Source: MGBC108787 sp964591225
Lineage (GTDB): Bacteria; Bacillota_I; Bacilli_A; RF39; UBA660
NCBI GenBank assembly: GCA_964591225.1
Contig: CAZQAO010000004.1
Location: 1-35,510, forward strand
Length of the DNA: 35,510 nt
Direction: 5' to 3'
Made by a program: the position numbers and the translations under genes. Below are positions 24,557 to 32,956 of the stretch, in pieces (the first letter of the stretch is position 1; each line of letters begins with the position of its first letter). Below the pieces are notes generated by a model. It did not search any database, was not told the DNA's origin, and saw only the letters and a program-made list of their open reading frames with translations.

Positions 24557-24585
24557 GGGTAGATTTATTCTACCCTAACTTTTTT
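24557..24585 (+). terminator. Terminator or attenuator after the Maff2 gene
   Basis: GGGTAGA (24557-24563) and TCTACCC (24569-24575) form a perfect seven-bp stem with a five-base loop. A six-T run follows at 24580-24585, four bases after the stem. It lies within the transfer operon, so it probably only partly stops transcription. Confidence 0.65.
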
Positions 24586-24599
24586 ATGGAGGTGAAAAA

Positions 24600-25442
24600 A
24601 TGTCTGGTAGTACAAATTGGGTAGTACAAAATTTAGAAAATGCTCTAGAAACGTGGAATAGTAAATTAGGCGAAATATGGTCTTTAATAACCCAATCTCC
24701 AGAAACTTTTAAAGGAGGAGGCATTTGGGATGTAATTTTAAAAATCAATGGTGCGTTGCAAGCCATAGGTTTAGCTTTACTTGTTTTATTTTTTGTCGTA
24801 GGAATCATAAAAACTTGTGGCTCATTTACAGAAATGAAAAAACCAGAACATGCTTTAAAACTATTTGTTAGATTTGCCATAGCAAAAGGAGTCGTAACTT
24901 ATGGACTAGAATTGATGTTGGCTGTTTTTAAAATAGTACAAGGATTGGTATCAACAATTATGACTACTGCAGGATTTGGAAATGCCACCACCACTATGTT
25001 ACCTGTAGAGATTATAAATGCCGTAGAAAGTTGTAGCTTTTTTGAATCTATACCTTTGTGGGCAGTAACTCTTATAGGGGGATTATTTATAACGGTATTA
25101 TCTTTCATTATGATTTTAACAGTTTATGGTAGATTTTTTAAATTATATTTATATACAGCTATTGCGCCTATTCCTTTATCGACATTTGCAGGCGAGCCAA
25201 CACAACAAGTTGGAAAAAGTTTTCTAAAATCTTTTACTGCAGTATGTTTAGAGGGAGCAATCATTGTTCTAGCTTGCATTATATTCTCACTATTTGCTTC
25301 TACTCCACCTGTTGTTGATGTAAGTGCAGCAGCAGTTACGCAAGTATGGAAATATATAGGTGAACTTATTTTTAATATGTTAGTCCTAGTAGGAACTATA
25401 AAGATGTCCGATCGAGTTGTTAGAGAAATGATGGGATTATAG
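24600..25442 (+). CDS. TrbL/VirB6-like channel protein (CD1112 family)
   Basis: A 280-aa polytopic membrane protein with about five to six hydrophobic segments, for example residues 50-68 (IGLALLVLFFVVGII), 155-180 (WAVTLIGGLFITVLSFIMIL) and 215-235. Motifs such as KLYLYTAIAPIPLSTFAGE and the C-terminal region before VREMMGL fit the VirB6/TrbL-like CD1112 family, the inner-membrane part of the DNA channel. The start lies after ATGGAGGTGAAAAA, where GGAGG is close to the ATG. It is preceded by an attenuator. A short intergenic gap with GGAGAG leads to the next gene. Confidence 0.87.
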   Translation: MSGSTNWVVQNLENALETWNSKLGEIWSLITQSPETFKGGGIWDVILKINGALQAIGLALLVLFFVVGIIKTCGSFTEMKKPEHALKLFVRFAIAKGVVTYGLELMLAVFKIVQGLVSTIMTTAGFGNATTTMLPVEIINAVESCSFFESIPLWAVTLIGGLFITVLSFIMILTVYGRFFKLYLYTAIAPIPLSTFAGEPTQQVGKSFLKSFTAVCLEGAIIVLACIIFSLFASTPPVVDVSAAAVTQVWKYIGELIFNMLVLVGTIKMSDRVVREMMGL

Positions 25443-25454
25443 GAGAGTGAAATT

Positions 25455-25745
25455 ATGAAATATTTAGTAACGCATATTTTAGATAATAATGAAAGATTAA
25501 AATATGAGAAAATGGGACTTTTCTGTTATGATTTGCGAGATAGTGATTTTGGAAATGATATAGCCACTATTGAAAAAAGAGTATTAGTAAACAGAATTGG
25601 CTCAATAATTACAAATAAAGAAATTAAAATGGGAGATAAATCTTCGAATGATTTTGTAGATTATAATGATTTTATTGAAAAAAATAAATCGGTAGAAACA
25701 ATTGAAAAATTATTAAATAAAAATAAAGATAAGGAGGTACGATGA
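25455..25745 (+). CDS. Small conserved-type element protein, 96 aa
   Basis: I cannot name a family with confidence. The pattern LFCYDLRDSDFGNDIATIEKRVLVNRIGSIIT resembles short proteins found at this place in Tn1549-type elements (LPD28-like), a weak memory-based match. It appears soluble and acidic. It lies between TrbL and a large unknown gene. The C-terminal NKNKDKEVR is encoded by a 19-base sequence (25716-25734) identical to part of the 81-bp repeat, and its last codons overlap the next start. Confidence 0.6.
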   Translation: MKYLVTHILDNNERLKYEKMGLFCYDLRDSDFGNDIATIEKRVLVNRIGSIITNKEIKMGDKSSNDFVDYNDFIEKNKSVETIEKLLNKNKDKEVR

Positions 25746-26941
25746 TGTCATCAAATGAAGTAGTAGAAATCATTAAAAAAAGTATAGAAGATTCGATAGA
25801 GGAAGATGAAGAATTATATGGTACAAAAATAGATTTTATTTTAATAAACCCAAATAATAACGACACGATAAGTATTATTAGTGATGGACAAGGAAAAATT
25901 GTTGAGTTTACTCCATATACAAAAGAAATGGAAAAAGGTTATTCTCATATAGCAGAATGGGATTATAACTTTGATGATTATTTATTTCAAGAATTAGAAA
26001 AAGGCTATGAAATTGGTTATATGAGTGTAGATAATCATTATGGAGTATGGAATAGTATTGAAGAATTATATCCAGAAGATATAAATTATAAAGATGGTGT
26101 TCAATGGTATTTACAATATTGTGCTGATAATGGTATTACAAAAAAGTATTTGGATGAAAAGACAAAACTTGATACACCAGATATTATGAAATATTTTGAG
26201 GGATTAAAATTGCACGAAACGATAACTTATAAAGGATATGTTATAGAAGCAGATGATACTAATTATGATAGTCCTGAAGAAAATATTGTAAATATTTATA
26301 AGTGTCAAGAAGATTTTAATGAAAATAAAATTAATGAAAGAATTTCTCTAAATACTATTAGATTAAAGCAAAATATCAAAGAATATATTGATGATGTTTA
26401 TATTGACAAAACTGATTTAGAAAGTGAAAAAGCATATATTACTTTTGTTTTAGGATATGATTTATTACACGATATGATAAAAAAATATGATGTATTAGAA
26501 TGTGATACTAATTATGATTTTTGTAATTATCTAGCTAATCAATTTTTAGATTCAAAAGAATATTCAAATTTTAAACATTCTAGTTATGAAATGTTGCAAG
26601 AGTGGTTAAGAAATAATCAAGAAAGAATCGAAAGTGAATATAAAGAAACTATTGGTTTTGAAGATAAAATTTATAACAGAAATCTAAAGATAATTGATAA
26701 AGGTTTTAGGAAAGAACAACCTATTGCTTTAATAGAGAAAATTTTAAGTAATAATGAAAAAGAATATATTGTTGCTTTTAACTATGCCATAGATGAAGTT
26801 AATAATAATTTAACTTGGGGATATGGTAAATATTATGAAGATGAAGATTCTGGAAAAAAAGCATACAAAACGGTTATAAATGGTGGAAATTTATCTTTTC
26901 ATAATCTTGAACAAAGGAGTTACCATGAGCAAGACAGATAA
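25745..26941 (+). CDS. Hypothetical acidic protein, 398 aa
   Basis: I do not recognise this protein. It is soluble, very acidic and Tyr-rich, with no membrane segment. The C-terminal 75 residues (YNRNLKIIDKGF, IVAFNYAIDE, WGYGKYYED) look like a separate small beta domain of the sort seen in large polyvalent element proteins. The middle part is helical. There are two adjacent ATG codons at 25742 and 25745. The second is seven bases behind AAGGAGG (25731-25737), the usual distance, so I use it. Its 3' end overlaps the next gene by 17 bases. The place in the operon suggests a cytoplasmic accessory of transfer, but that is inference. Confidence 0.68.
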   Translation: MSSNEVVEIIKKSIEDSIEEDEELYGTKIDFILINPNNNDTISIISDGQGKIVEFTPYTKEMEKGYSHIAEWDYNFDDYLFQELEKGYEIGYMSVDNHYGVWNSIEELYPEDINYKDGVQWYLQYCADNGITKKYLDEKTKLDTPDIMKYFEGLKLHETITYKGYVIEADDTNYDSPEENIVNIYKCQEDFNENKINERISLNTIRLKQNIKEYIDDVYIDKTDLESEKAYITFVLGYDLLHDMIKKYDVLECDTNYDFCNYLANQFLDSKEYSNFKHSSYEMLQEWLRNNQERIESEYKETIGFEDKIYNRNLKIIDKGFRKEQPIALIEKILSNNEKEYIVAFNYAIDEVNNNLTWGYGKYYEDEDSGKKAYKTVINGGNLSFHNLEQRSYHEQDR

Positions 26942-27224
26942 TGACGAATTAGAATTGTATAAAACTTTTGACAACTTTATAGATTATGAAAATCAAAAAG
27001 CATTATTTAAAACGAAAATGGTTGAAGATATGCACCATAATGGCGAAATCGTGGAAGTTATTGGTCTTTTAAAAGGAAAAGATAGTTATAATGATAGATA
27101 TATTGTTAAGTTTAATGATGGAACAATAAATGACAATATTATGTCAGTAGAAATTGATTTTGACTGTGAGAAAGCAATTCAACGAAAAACAAAAAATAAA
27201 AATAAAGATAAGGGTGAAAGATAA
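26925..27224 (+). CDS. Hypothetical protein, 99 aa
   Basis: I do not recognise this protein. It is small and soluble, with a central beta region (EIVEVIGLLKG, DRYIVKFNDGTIND) that could be an SH3-like barrel of the sort common in element proteins. The ATG at 26925 lies behind AAAGGAG (26913-26919). An upstream in-frame ATG lacks such a site. The last ten codons (KNKNKDKGER) are within the 81-bp repeat and identical to those of the gene ending at 7779, although the rest of the two proteins is unrelated. It is followed by a broken copy of the gene at 7781. Confidence 0.65.
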   Translation: MSKTDNDELELYKTFDNFIDYENQKALFKTKMVEDMHHNGEIVEVIGLLKGKDSYNDRYIVKFNDGTINDNIMSVEIDFDCEKAIQRKTKNKNKDKGER

Positions 27225-27271
27225 TATGTCATATTCAAAAAGAATACCCCCAATTAAATTAAAATTAAATG
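27191..27271 (+). repeat. 81-bp exact direct repeat, copy 2
   Basis: Identical over 81 bases to 7746-7826. It lies across the end of one gene and the first 15 codons of a short broken ORF. The copies are in the same orientation, 19,445 bp apart. Confidence 0.92.
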
Positions 27272-27294
27272 ATTATGAAAGGGATGATAAATAA
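27226..27294 (+). pseudogene. 22-codon fragment of the gene at 7781
   Basis: The first 15 codons and the ribosome site are identical to those of the gene at 7781. The sequence then changes to NDYERDDK and a TAA that overlaps the PrgI start by one base. The part after the break (GAAAGGGATGATAAATA) is the prgI ribosome site. The ORF may still be translated, because the ribosome site is intact, and could serve as a leader coupled to prgI. As a protein it is a remnant. Confidence 0.6.
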
Positions 27295-27656
27295 TGGAAG
27301 TTAAAATCAATCGAGAGATTAGGAATTATACAGAGAGCGTCTTTTTTGGACTGTCATTAAGGCAGTTCATATGCTCTCTTTGTGCTTGTGGTATGGCAGT
27401 ATTATTATATTTTGTTACCAGCCATTATTTTAATAAAGAAATAGTATCATGGATTTGTATATTAGGTGCTTTACCATTTGCCGGATTAGGATTCTTTAAA
27501 TATAATGGTATGCCCCTTGAAGAATTTGTTAAAGCTTTTGTTATTTCAGAAATATTAATTCCTAAAAAGTTAAAATTTGAATCTCAAAATATTTATTATG
27601 AGGCTGTAAAGCCTTTTTTTATTGCAAAAGAAAAGGAGAATTTAAAAAGAAAATGA
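27294..27656 (+). CDS. PrgI-like membrane protein of the channel
   Basis: A 120-aa PrgI-family protein, the VirB3-like partner of the VirB4 ATPase. It starts with the typical VKINREIRNYTESVFFGLSLRQFI. Two membrane segments follow, at about residues 29-45 and 53-70, then GMPLEEFVKAF and a basic C-terminus. The start overlaps the stop of the 22-codon fragment by one base, and the end overlaps the VirB4 gene by four bases (ATGA). PrgI, VirB4 and CD1108 in a row is the standard order in this element type. Confidence 0.9.
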   Translation: MEVKINREIRNYTESVFFGLSLRQFICSLCACGMAVLLYFVTSHYFNKEIVSWICILGALPFAGLGFFKYNGMPLEEFVKAFVISEILIPKKLKFESQNIYYEAVKPFFIAKEKENLKRK

Positions 27657-29968
27657 TTAAATCAATATCAAATATTCAAAAAAAGGAAAAGGAAGATTTT
27701 AATATACCTAAAAATGTTCAGCAAGTTATACCAATTCAAAAAATATGGACGAATGGGATATTTCTAGTAGGTAAGAATAAATATTCTTTAACTTATAAAT
27801 TTAGTGATATAAACTATGCTGTAGCTTCAAAAGAAGATAAAGAATCAATGTTTCTAGATTATAGTGAATTATTAAATTCATTTGATAGTGGTGCTACAAC
27901 TAAAATAACCGTGGCATTAAGAAGAATAAATAAAAAAGATTTTGAAAAAGAAATATTACTTCCACTTAAAGATGATGGCTTAGATATATATCGGAAGGAA
28001 TATAATCAAATGCTTTTAGATAAAGCCATTGGTAGTAATGGTATGGTAAGAGAAATATATTTAACGGTGTCTGTAGTAAAAAAGAATTATGATGAGGCAA
28101 AAAACTATTTTAGAAGAATTGGAAATGATATTGTTTCTCATTTAGCTAAGTTAGGTAGTAAATGTATTGAATTAGATGCTCAAGAAAAATTAAGAATATT
28201 ACACGATTTTTATAGAATTGGCGAAGAAGTTGATTTTAATTTAGATTTAAAAGATATGATGAAAAAAGGACATAATTTTAAAGATTATATTTGTCCAGAT
28301 GGCTTTTCATTCAAAAGTGATTATTTTGAAATGGGTAATAAGTTTGGGAGAGTATTCTTTTTAAAAGATTATGCTAGTTATATTAAAGATAGTTTTATTA
28401 CTGAGCTTACAGATATGAATCAAAATATGATGATGAGTATTGATATCATACCGATTCCAACTGATGAGGCAGTACGAGAAGTAGAAAATAGATTACTTGG
28501 CGTAGAAACTAATATTACTAACTGGCAAAGAAAACAAAATGCTAATAATAACTTTTCAGCAGTTATTCCCTACGATATGGAACAACAACGAAAAGAAAGT
28601 AAAGAATTTTTAGATGATTTAACAACAAGAGATCAAAGGATGATGTTTGCTAACTTAACCTTGGTAATTACTGCTGATACAAAAGAACAATTAGAGGCTG
28701 ATACTGAAACAGTTCTTATAACAGCAAGAAAACATTTATGTCAAATTGTTCCGTTAAAATATCAACAAATGTATGGCCTTAATACCGTCCTACCTATTGG
28801 AGTTAGACAAATAAAAAATTTAAGAACACTAACTACAGAAAGTTTAGCAGTCTTAAATCCATTTAGAGTACAAGAAATTCAAGATAAAGGTGGTATTTAC
28901 TATGGTGAAAATGCTATTTCTCATAATTTAATTATGATAAATAAAACTAATCTCTTGAATCAATCATCATTTTTATTAGGAGTGCCAGGTAGTGGTAAAT
29001 CTTTTAGTGCAAAAGAACTTATTACCTTTTTATCATTATCAACAAATGATGATATTTTAATATGTGATCCGGAAGGTGAATATTCTGCACTAGTTAAAGC
29101 AATGGGTGGCGAAGTTATTGAAATATCAGCAAGTAGCAAAGACCATATCAATGCAATGGATATGACTGAGGGATATGGCGATGGAGCTAATCCGGTTGTA
29201 GACAAATCCGAATTTATTTTATCTTTATTTGAACAATTAGATAAAAAGGGATTAGGTCCAAAAGAGAAATCGATTATAGATAGATGTACGGCTCTTGTTT
29301 ATGATGATTATCATAAAACTGGTATTACTCCCACTTTAATGGAATTAAGAGCTAAATTATTACAACAACCAGAAAAAGAAGCAAGTGAACTGGCATTATC
29401 ATTGGAATTGTTTACTGATGGGACATTAAATGTATTTGCTCATGAAACTAATGTTAATATCAATAGTAGAATAGTCTCTTATGATATTTATAAATTAGGT
29501 AAACAATTAAAAACGATGGGTTTGTTGGTAATAACTGATGCCATGATAAATCGTGTATCAGAAAATTATAAAAAAGGTAAAAGAACTCATATATTTATAG
29601 ATGAAATTCATGTTTTATTTGAAAATGAGTATTCTGCTACGTTTTTTAATTCTGCCTGGCGACAATTTAGAAAGAGAAATGCATATCCAACTGCTATCAC
29701 GCAAAATGTAGAATATTTACTTTCTTCTGTCGAGGCCTCAACTATGCTATCTAATAGTGAATTTATTGTAATGTTAAATCAAGCAGCAACGGATAGAAAA
29801 GAGCTTGCTAAATTATTAAATATTTCTGATGAACAAATGAGTTATATTACAAATGCTGACGCAGGTTGTGGACTGATTCGTTATGGTAGCTCTCTTGTTC
29901 CTTTTATAAATCAATTTCCAACAAACACTAAACTTTATAAATTAATGACTACTAAACCGGGAGAATAG
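27653..29968 (+). CDS. VirB4/TraE-type secretion ATPase
   Basis: A 771-aa VirB4-family ATPase that powers assembly and substrate transfer of the type IV channel. The N-terminal domain of about 400 residues is the family's usual one (FRVQEIQDKGGIYYGENAIS just ahead of the ATPase). Walker A GVPGSGKS is at residues 443-450, CDPEGEYS follows, and Walker B HIFIDEIH has Asp650. The C-terminal QNVEYLL and SNSEFIVMLNQA are conserved. The start is an ATGA overlap with prgI. The hydrolase gene begins two bases after its stop. Length and motifs are complete, so it should be functional. Confidence 0.94.
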   Translation: MIKSISNIQKKEKEDFNIPKNVQQVIPIQKIWTNGIFLVGKNKYSLTYKFSDINYAVASKEDKESMFLDYSELLNSFDSGATTKITVALRRINKKDFEKEILLPLKDDGLDIYRKEYNQMLLDKAIGSNGMVREIYLTVSVVKKNYDEAKNYFRRIGNDIVSHLAKLGSKCIELDAQEKLRILHDFYRIGEEVDFNLDLKDMMKKGHNFKDYICPDGFSFKSDYFEMGNKFGRVFFLKDYASYIKDSFITELTDMNQNMMMSIDIIPIPTDEAVREVENRLLGVETNITNWQRKQNANNNFSAVIPYDMEQQRKESKEFLDDLTTRDQRMMFANLTLVITADTKEQLEADTETVLITARKHLCQIVPLKYQQMYGLNTVLPIGVRQIKNLRTLTTESLAVLNPFRVQEIQDKGGIYYGENAISHNLIMINKTNLLNQSSFLLGVPGSGKSFSAKELITFLSLSTNDDILICDPEGEYSALVKAMGGEVIEISASSKDHINAMDMTEGYGDGANPVVDKSEFILSLFEQLDKKGLGPKEKSIIDRCTALVYDDYHKTGITPTLMELRAKLLQQPEKEASELALSLELFTDGTLNVFAHETNVNINSRIVSYDIYKLGKQLKTMGLLVITDAMINRVSENYKKGKRTHIFIDEIHVLFENEYSATFFNSAWRQFRKRNAYPTAITQNVEYLLSSVEASTMLSNSEFIVMLNQAATDRKELAKLLNISDEQMSYITNADAGCGLIRYGSSLVPFINQFPTNTKLYKLMTTKPGE

Positions 29969-29970
29969 TT

Positions 29971-31602
29971 ATGTCTAAAATTAAGACAAAAAATGCTGTC
30001 AATAATACAATAAAAACTATTAATAAAGATGTTGTTGCTATGCAAAAAATGAAAGATAGTATTGTTAATATTAAAGAAAAAAGTGAAAATGCAACTAAAA
30101 GTAAAGAATTAGATTCGACCGAATATGCAACTAATAAGATCATAGATGGAACAAGAAAAATTGTTAATAATTCTCGAAAAATAAAAAAATTGGGGGATAC
30201 AACTTTAAGAATATCTAATCATAAAATTATAAATAATCAATCAGAAAAGAAATTAAATATTAAAACTAGACTAACTGAAAAAAATGAAAAAGAAATACCA
30301 CAGAAAAAAATAAAAACAAATAGTGAAGTTGTAAAAAATACTCAGAAAGTTGCAAACGAAACTTTAAAAACGAGTCAAAAAGCAATGCAATTGGCTAAAG
30401 AAAGTGCTAAAAAAATGGTACAAGAAATTAAGACAACAGTTAAAGCCACTATATCCGCCGTAAAAGGCATTATTGCCGGAACAAAAGCCCTAATCTCTGC
30501 CTTAGTTGCAGGAGGGGGAATAGCAGTTATAGTTATCATAATTATTTGTTTAGTTGGTTTATTATGTAGCTCCATTTTTGGCATATTTTTTTCAGGGGAA
30601 AAAACAAGTGCTAATGGAATTACTATGAAAGAAGTAATTGCAGAATGTAATCAAGAATTTACAGATAAAATTCAAAGTATTCAAAACTCTAATAATTATG
30701 AAGAATATGTTTTAGATGGAAATTTAGCACCGTGGAAAGATGTATTACTTATTTATACGATTAAAATATCAAATGGAGTAAATGAACAAGATGTAATAAC
30801 AATAGATGATAATAAAAAAGCAACTTTTAAACAAATTTTTTGGGATATGAATAAAATTTCATCAAAAGTTAAAAAGGAAACTATTATCGAACGAGGAGTT
30901 AATGAAACAGAAAAACCAAAAGAAGTGCAAAAAAAGGTACTGCATATAAAAATAACTAACAAGACTATCGAAGAAATGAAAAATCAATATAATTTTAGTA
31001 TTGATCAAAATAAACAATTAGAAGAATTAGCTAGTGACAAATATGCAAGTTTATGGAATGGAGCAATATATGGGCTTCAAGAAACCGGTGATTTTATAAA
31101 TTGGAGGCAACGAGATCCTAGTTGGTCTAATGTAAAGATAGGTAATACGAGTAGTACAATAGGCGATATAGGTTGTTTAGTAACATCTATTGCTATTTTG
31201 ATTCAAAAATCAGGTGTAGATACAGGCAATATTATTCCTTTTAATCCTGGAACTTTTGTTGAAGCACTTAATAATAATGGTGGATTTGATAATAATGGTA
31301 ATCTAAAATATGCAGCAGTTAGTAAAGTTGTACCAAATTTTAAATATGAAGGAAATGTTAATTTAAGAAAAAAAACAAAAGAAGAAAAATTAGCATTGAT
31401 ATCACAATATTATAATCAAGGGTATTATCTGACTGCTGAAGTAAAAGGTGCTAGTCCTGGTAATCAGCATTGGGTAGCAATAATAGGAATAAATGATAAA
31501 AATATTGTAATGGTAGATCCAGCAACTAATCATACAGATATGTGGAATGCTTATGAATTTAGTAAAACTTCACAATTTAACTATTTTAAGGTTATTTCTT
31601 AA
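29971..31602 (+). CDS. CD1108-like conjugation protein with C39-type hydrolase
   Basis: A 543-aa protein with three parts. A very basic, helical N-terminus of about 160 residues (repeated KNTQKV, KTSQKA-type motifs) is likely cytoplasmic. One strong membrane segment follows at about residues 180-210. The outer region has the CD1108-family segment (ANGITMKEVIAECNQEF) and a C39-like cysteine peptidase fold with Cys402 (IGDIGCLVTS), His500 (NQHWVAI) and Asp516 (VDPAT). It corresponds to the VirB1/VirB8-type wall-opening protein of the channel. It is the last gene of the transfer series, and its stop lies in a hairpin. Confidence 0.86.
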   Translation: MSKIKTKNAVNNTIKTINKDVVAMQKMKDSIVNIKEKSENATKSKELDSTEYATNKIIDGTRKIVNNSRKIKKLGDTTLRISNHKIINNQSEKKLNIKTRLTEKNEKEIPQKKIKTNSEVVKNTQKVANETLKTSQKAMQLAKESAKKMVQEIKTTVKATISAVKGIIAGTKALISALVAGGGIAVIVIIIICLVGLLCSSIFGIFFSGEKTSANGITMKEVIAECNQEFTDKIQSIQNSNNYEEYVLDGNLAPWKDVLLIYTIKISNGVNEQDVITIDDNKKATFKQIFWDMNKISSKVKKETIIERGVNETEKPKEVQKKVLHIKITNKTIEEMKNQYNFSIDQNKQLEELASDKYASLWNGAIYGLQETGDFINWRQRDPSWSNVKIGNTSSTIGDIGCLVTSIAILIQKSGVDTGNIIPFNPGTFVEALNNNGGFDNNGNLKYAAVSKVVPNFKYEGNVNLRKKTKEEKLALISQYYNQGYYLTAEVKGASPGNQHWVAIIGINDKNIVMVDPATNHTDMWNAYEFSKTSQFNYFKVIS

Positions 31603-31621
31603 ATTTTGAAATAACCTTAAA
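31585..31621. terminator. Long hairpin at the end of the transfer operon
   Basis: TTTAAGGTTATTTC (31585-31598) and GAAATAACCTTAAA (31608-31621) are perfect 14-bp arms with a nine-base loop that contains the stop codon. No strong T run follows on the + strand, so it may end transcription weakly, act in both directions, or protect the mRNA end. The rest of 31622-31783 holds only AT-rich sequence, with a weak ATCTTT-T-AAAGAT palindrome at 31652-31664. Confidence 0.55.
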
Positions 31622-31783
31622 TACATATTAATAATTTTATTTTGATAGTTAATCTTTTAAAGATGTTTTTTAATGTTTTATTAAAATTGTTATATTATAA
31701 AAATGATAAAGCTTACAAAAATCGACAATTTTTTTATATGAAATATGATATTTTTTTATAGAGGGAGAATTTTGATATATTAT

Positions 31784-32242
31784 TTACTTTTTAGATTTTA
31801 TAAATTTTTGATTACTTCTACCTATTAACCAATCCATAGAAACGTTATAAGTTTTACAAATTGAATATGCTGGTATAATTTTAATTAGACTATATCCGGT
31901 TTCATAGTGGTTATATGTTGATTGGTACATATTACATTTATTAGCTATTTGTTGTTGAGTTAGTTTTAATTCAGTTCTCAAATTTTTTAAGTTATTTCCA
32001 ATCGCTTTTGAATCTAGCTTAATCTTTTTGTTATATTTAGTATTCTTTCTAGTAAAACCACAAATGAAATCTAAAGAATAATTATATAAATTACAAAATC
32101 TTACTAATTTTGGTAGTGGCATAAAAGCATAACCTGTTTCCCAATTAGATATAGTTTGTTTACTTGCCCCTAAAATGATACCTAATTCCTCTTGAGTCTG
32201 TTCTAGTTCTTCACGACAATCTCGTAAGTTATTATCAATCAT
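31784..32242 (-). CDS. Double-HTH XRE regulator
   Basis: A 152-aa cytoplasmic DNA-binding protein on the minus strand. It contains two Cro/C1-type HTH domains in a row. The first has TQEELGIILGASKQTISNWETGYAFMP and ends at LDFICGF. The second has TQQQIANKCNMYQSTYNHYETGYS and ends at MDWLIGRS. I use the ATG at 32242, preceded by GGTGAT. The ATG at 32269 has no ribosome site. It is transcribed away from the gene at 32363. The inverted repeats between them may be its operators. Two-domain XRE proteins often recognise two half sites. Whether it controls the conjugative element or the genes to the right is not known. Confidence 0.8.
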   Translation of the reverse strand: MIDNNLRDCREELEQTQEELGIILGASKQTISNWETGYAFMPLPKLVRFCNLYNYSLDFICGFTRKNTKYNKKIKLDSKAIGNNLKNLRTELKLTQQQIANKCNMYQSTYNHYETGYSLIKIIPAYSICKTYNVSMDWLIGRSNQKFIKSKK

Positions 32243-32275
32243 ACCTATCACCAATAATAATTTTCCCATTGATAA

Positions 32276-32323
32276 TTAAGTTATTCATGAAAGTACGACT
32301 TAATGAATAATTTGTGCTATAAT
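32276..32323 (+). promoter_or_regulatory. Divergent operator/promoter region
   Basis: TTAAGT (32276-32281)/ACTTAA (32298-32303) and TTATTCAT (32281-32288)/ATGAATAA (32303-32310) are two overlapping perfect inverted repeats. Just to their right lies an extended -10, TG-C-TATAAT (32315-32323). A -35-like CGACT sits about 17 bp upstream, inside the repeats. Binding of the divergent XRE regulator would cover the -35 region of the rightward gene. Only the sequence pattern supports this. Confidence 0.55.
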
Positions 32324-32362
32324 TTTGCTAAAGTAAGTAAAAAAATATAAGGAGCCAAAAAA

Positions 32363-32887
32363 ATGAAAAGAAATATAAATCATATAGAAGAAGTTAGCAA
32401 TGCTTTGATTGGAAATACTAACGGAGAAATTTTAAAGATTTTGGAAATTCTTGATTTAGAATTTGAAGATTTATATTGCATATTGGAAAGAATAACTGAT
32501 CGTGAAAAAGATAAAGTATTAGATATGACTATAAATAAATTATTGAAAGAATTAAAAGCTATTTTTACAAGGGAAAAATATCAAGAAATTACAAAAGATG
32601 TTGATAAGATAACTAGTTATTATATTAGCAGACAAAAAGAAGATTTTGATATTGTTGTGGAAGAGGGGAATCATATCGCTGACGATTTATTATCAAAGGT
32701 GATAAATCAAGAATTAAACTTACCTATAAATTTATCTAATATTAAAAAAAATTATTTGCTAACCAAAATAAAAAATAAAGAGCAAGTTTATTATGTCCTT
32801 TTATGGATTATTATAAGGTATATTTCTATAAAACAATTAATTTCTTTTAAAGAATGGAAAAAAGAGTATGAGGCAGGTAAAGAGTAA
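32363..32887 (+). CDS. Hypothetical protein, 174 aa
   Basis: I do not recognise this protein. It is soluble, helical and rich in Ile, Leu, Lys and Glu. The C-terminal part (YYVLLWIIIRYISIKQLISF) is strongly hydrophobic and could be a buried helix or a membrane-touching segment. It starts behind AAGGAG (about 32351-32355) and has an extended -10 promoter about 40 bp upstream with operator-like repeats, so it is probably the target of the divergent XRE regulator. A terminator follows immediately, so it is transcribed alone. Confidence 0.65.
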   Translation: MKRNINHIEEVSNALIGNTNGEILKILEILDLEFEDLYCILERITDREKDKVLDMTINKLLKELKAIFTREKYQEITKDVDKITSYYISRQKEDFDIVVEEGNHIADDLLSKVINQELNLPINLSNIKKNYLLTKIKNKEQVYYVLLWIIIRYISIKQLISFKEWKKEYEAGKE

Positions 32888-32915
32888 AAAAGTAATAAAA
32901 AAATTGCTTTTTTTT
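32886..32915 (+). terminator. Intrinsic terminator
   Basis: AAAAAAGTAAT (32886-32896) pairs with ATTGCTTTTTT (32903-32913) with one G-U pair, and the T run continues to 32915. It overlaps the preceding stop codon. Confidence 0.65.
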
Positions 32916-32956
32916 AATTTAAATTAGTTTTATAATAAATCAAAAAGGAGTGTTGT

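Noticed and set aside
31754..31810. Short TTG-started frame after an AGGGAG sequence
   Set aside because: Fewer than 20 codons, running into the 3' end of the opposing regulator gene, with no product pattern.
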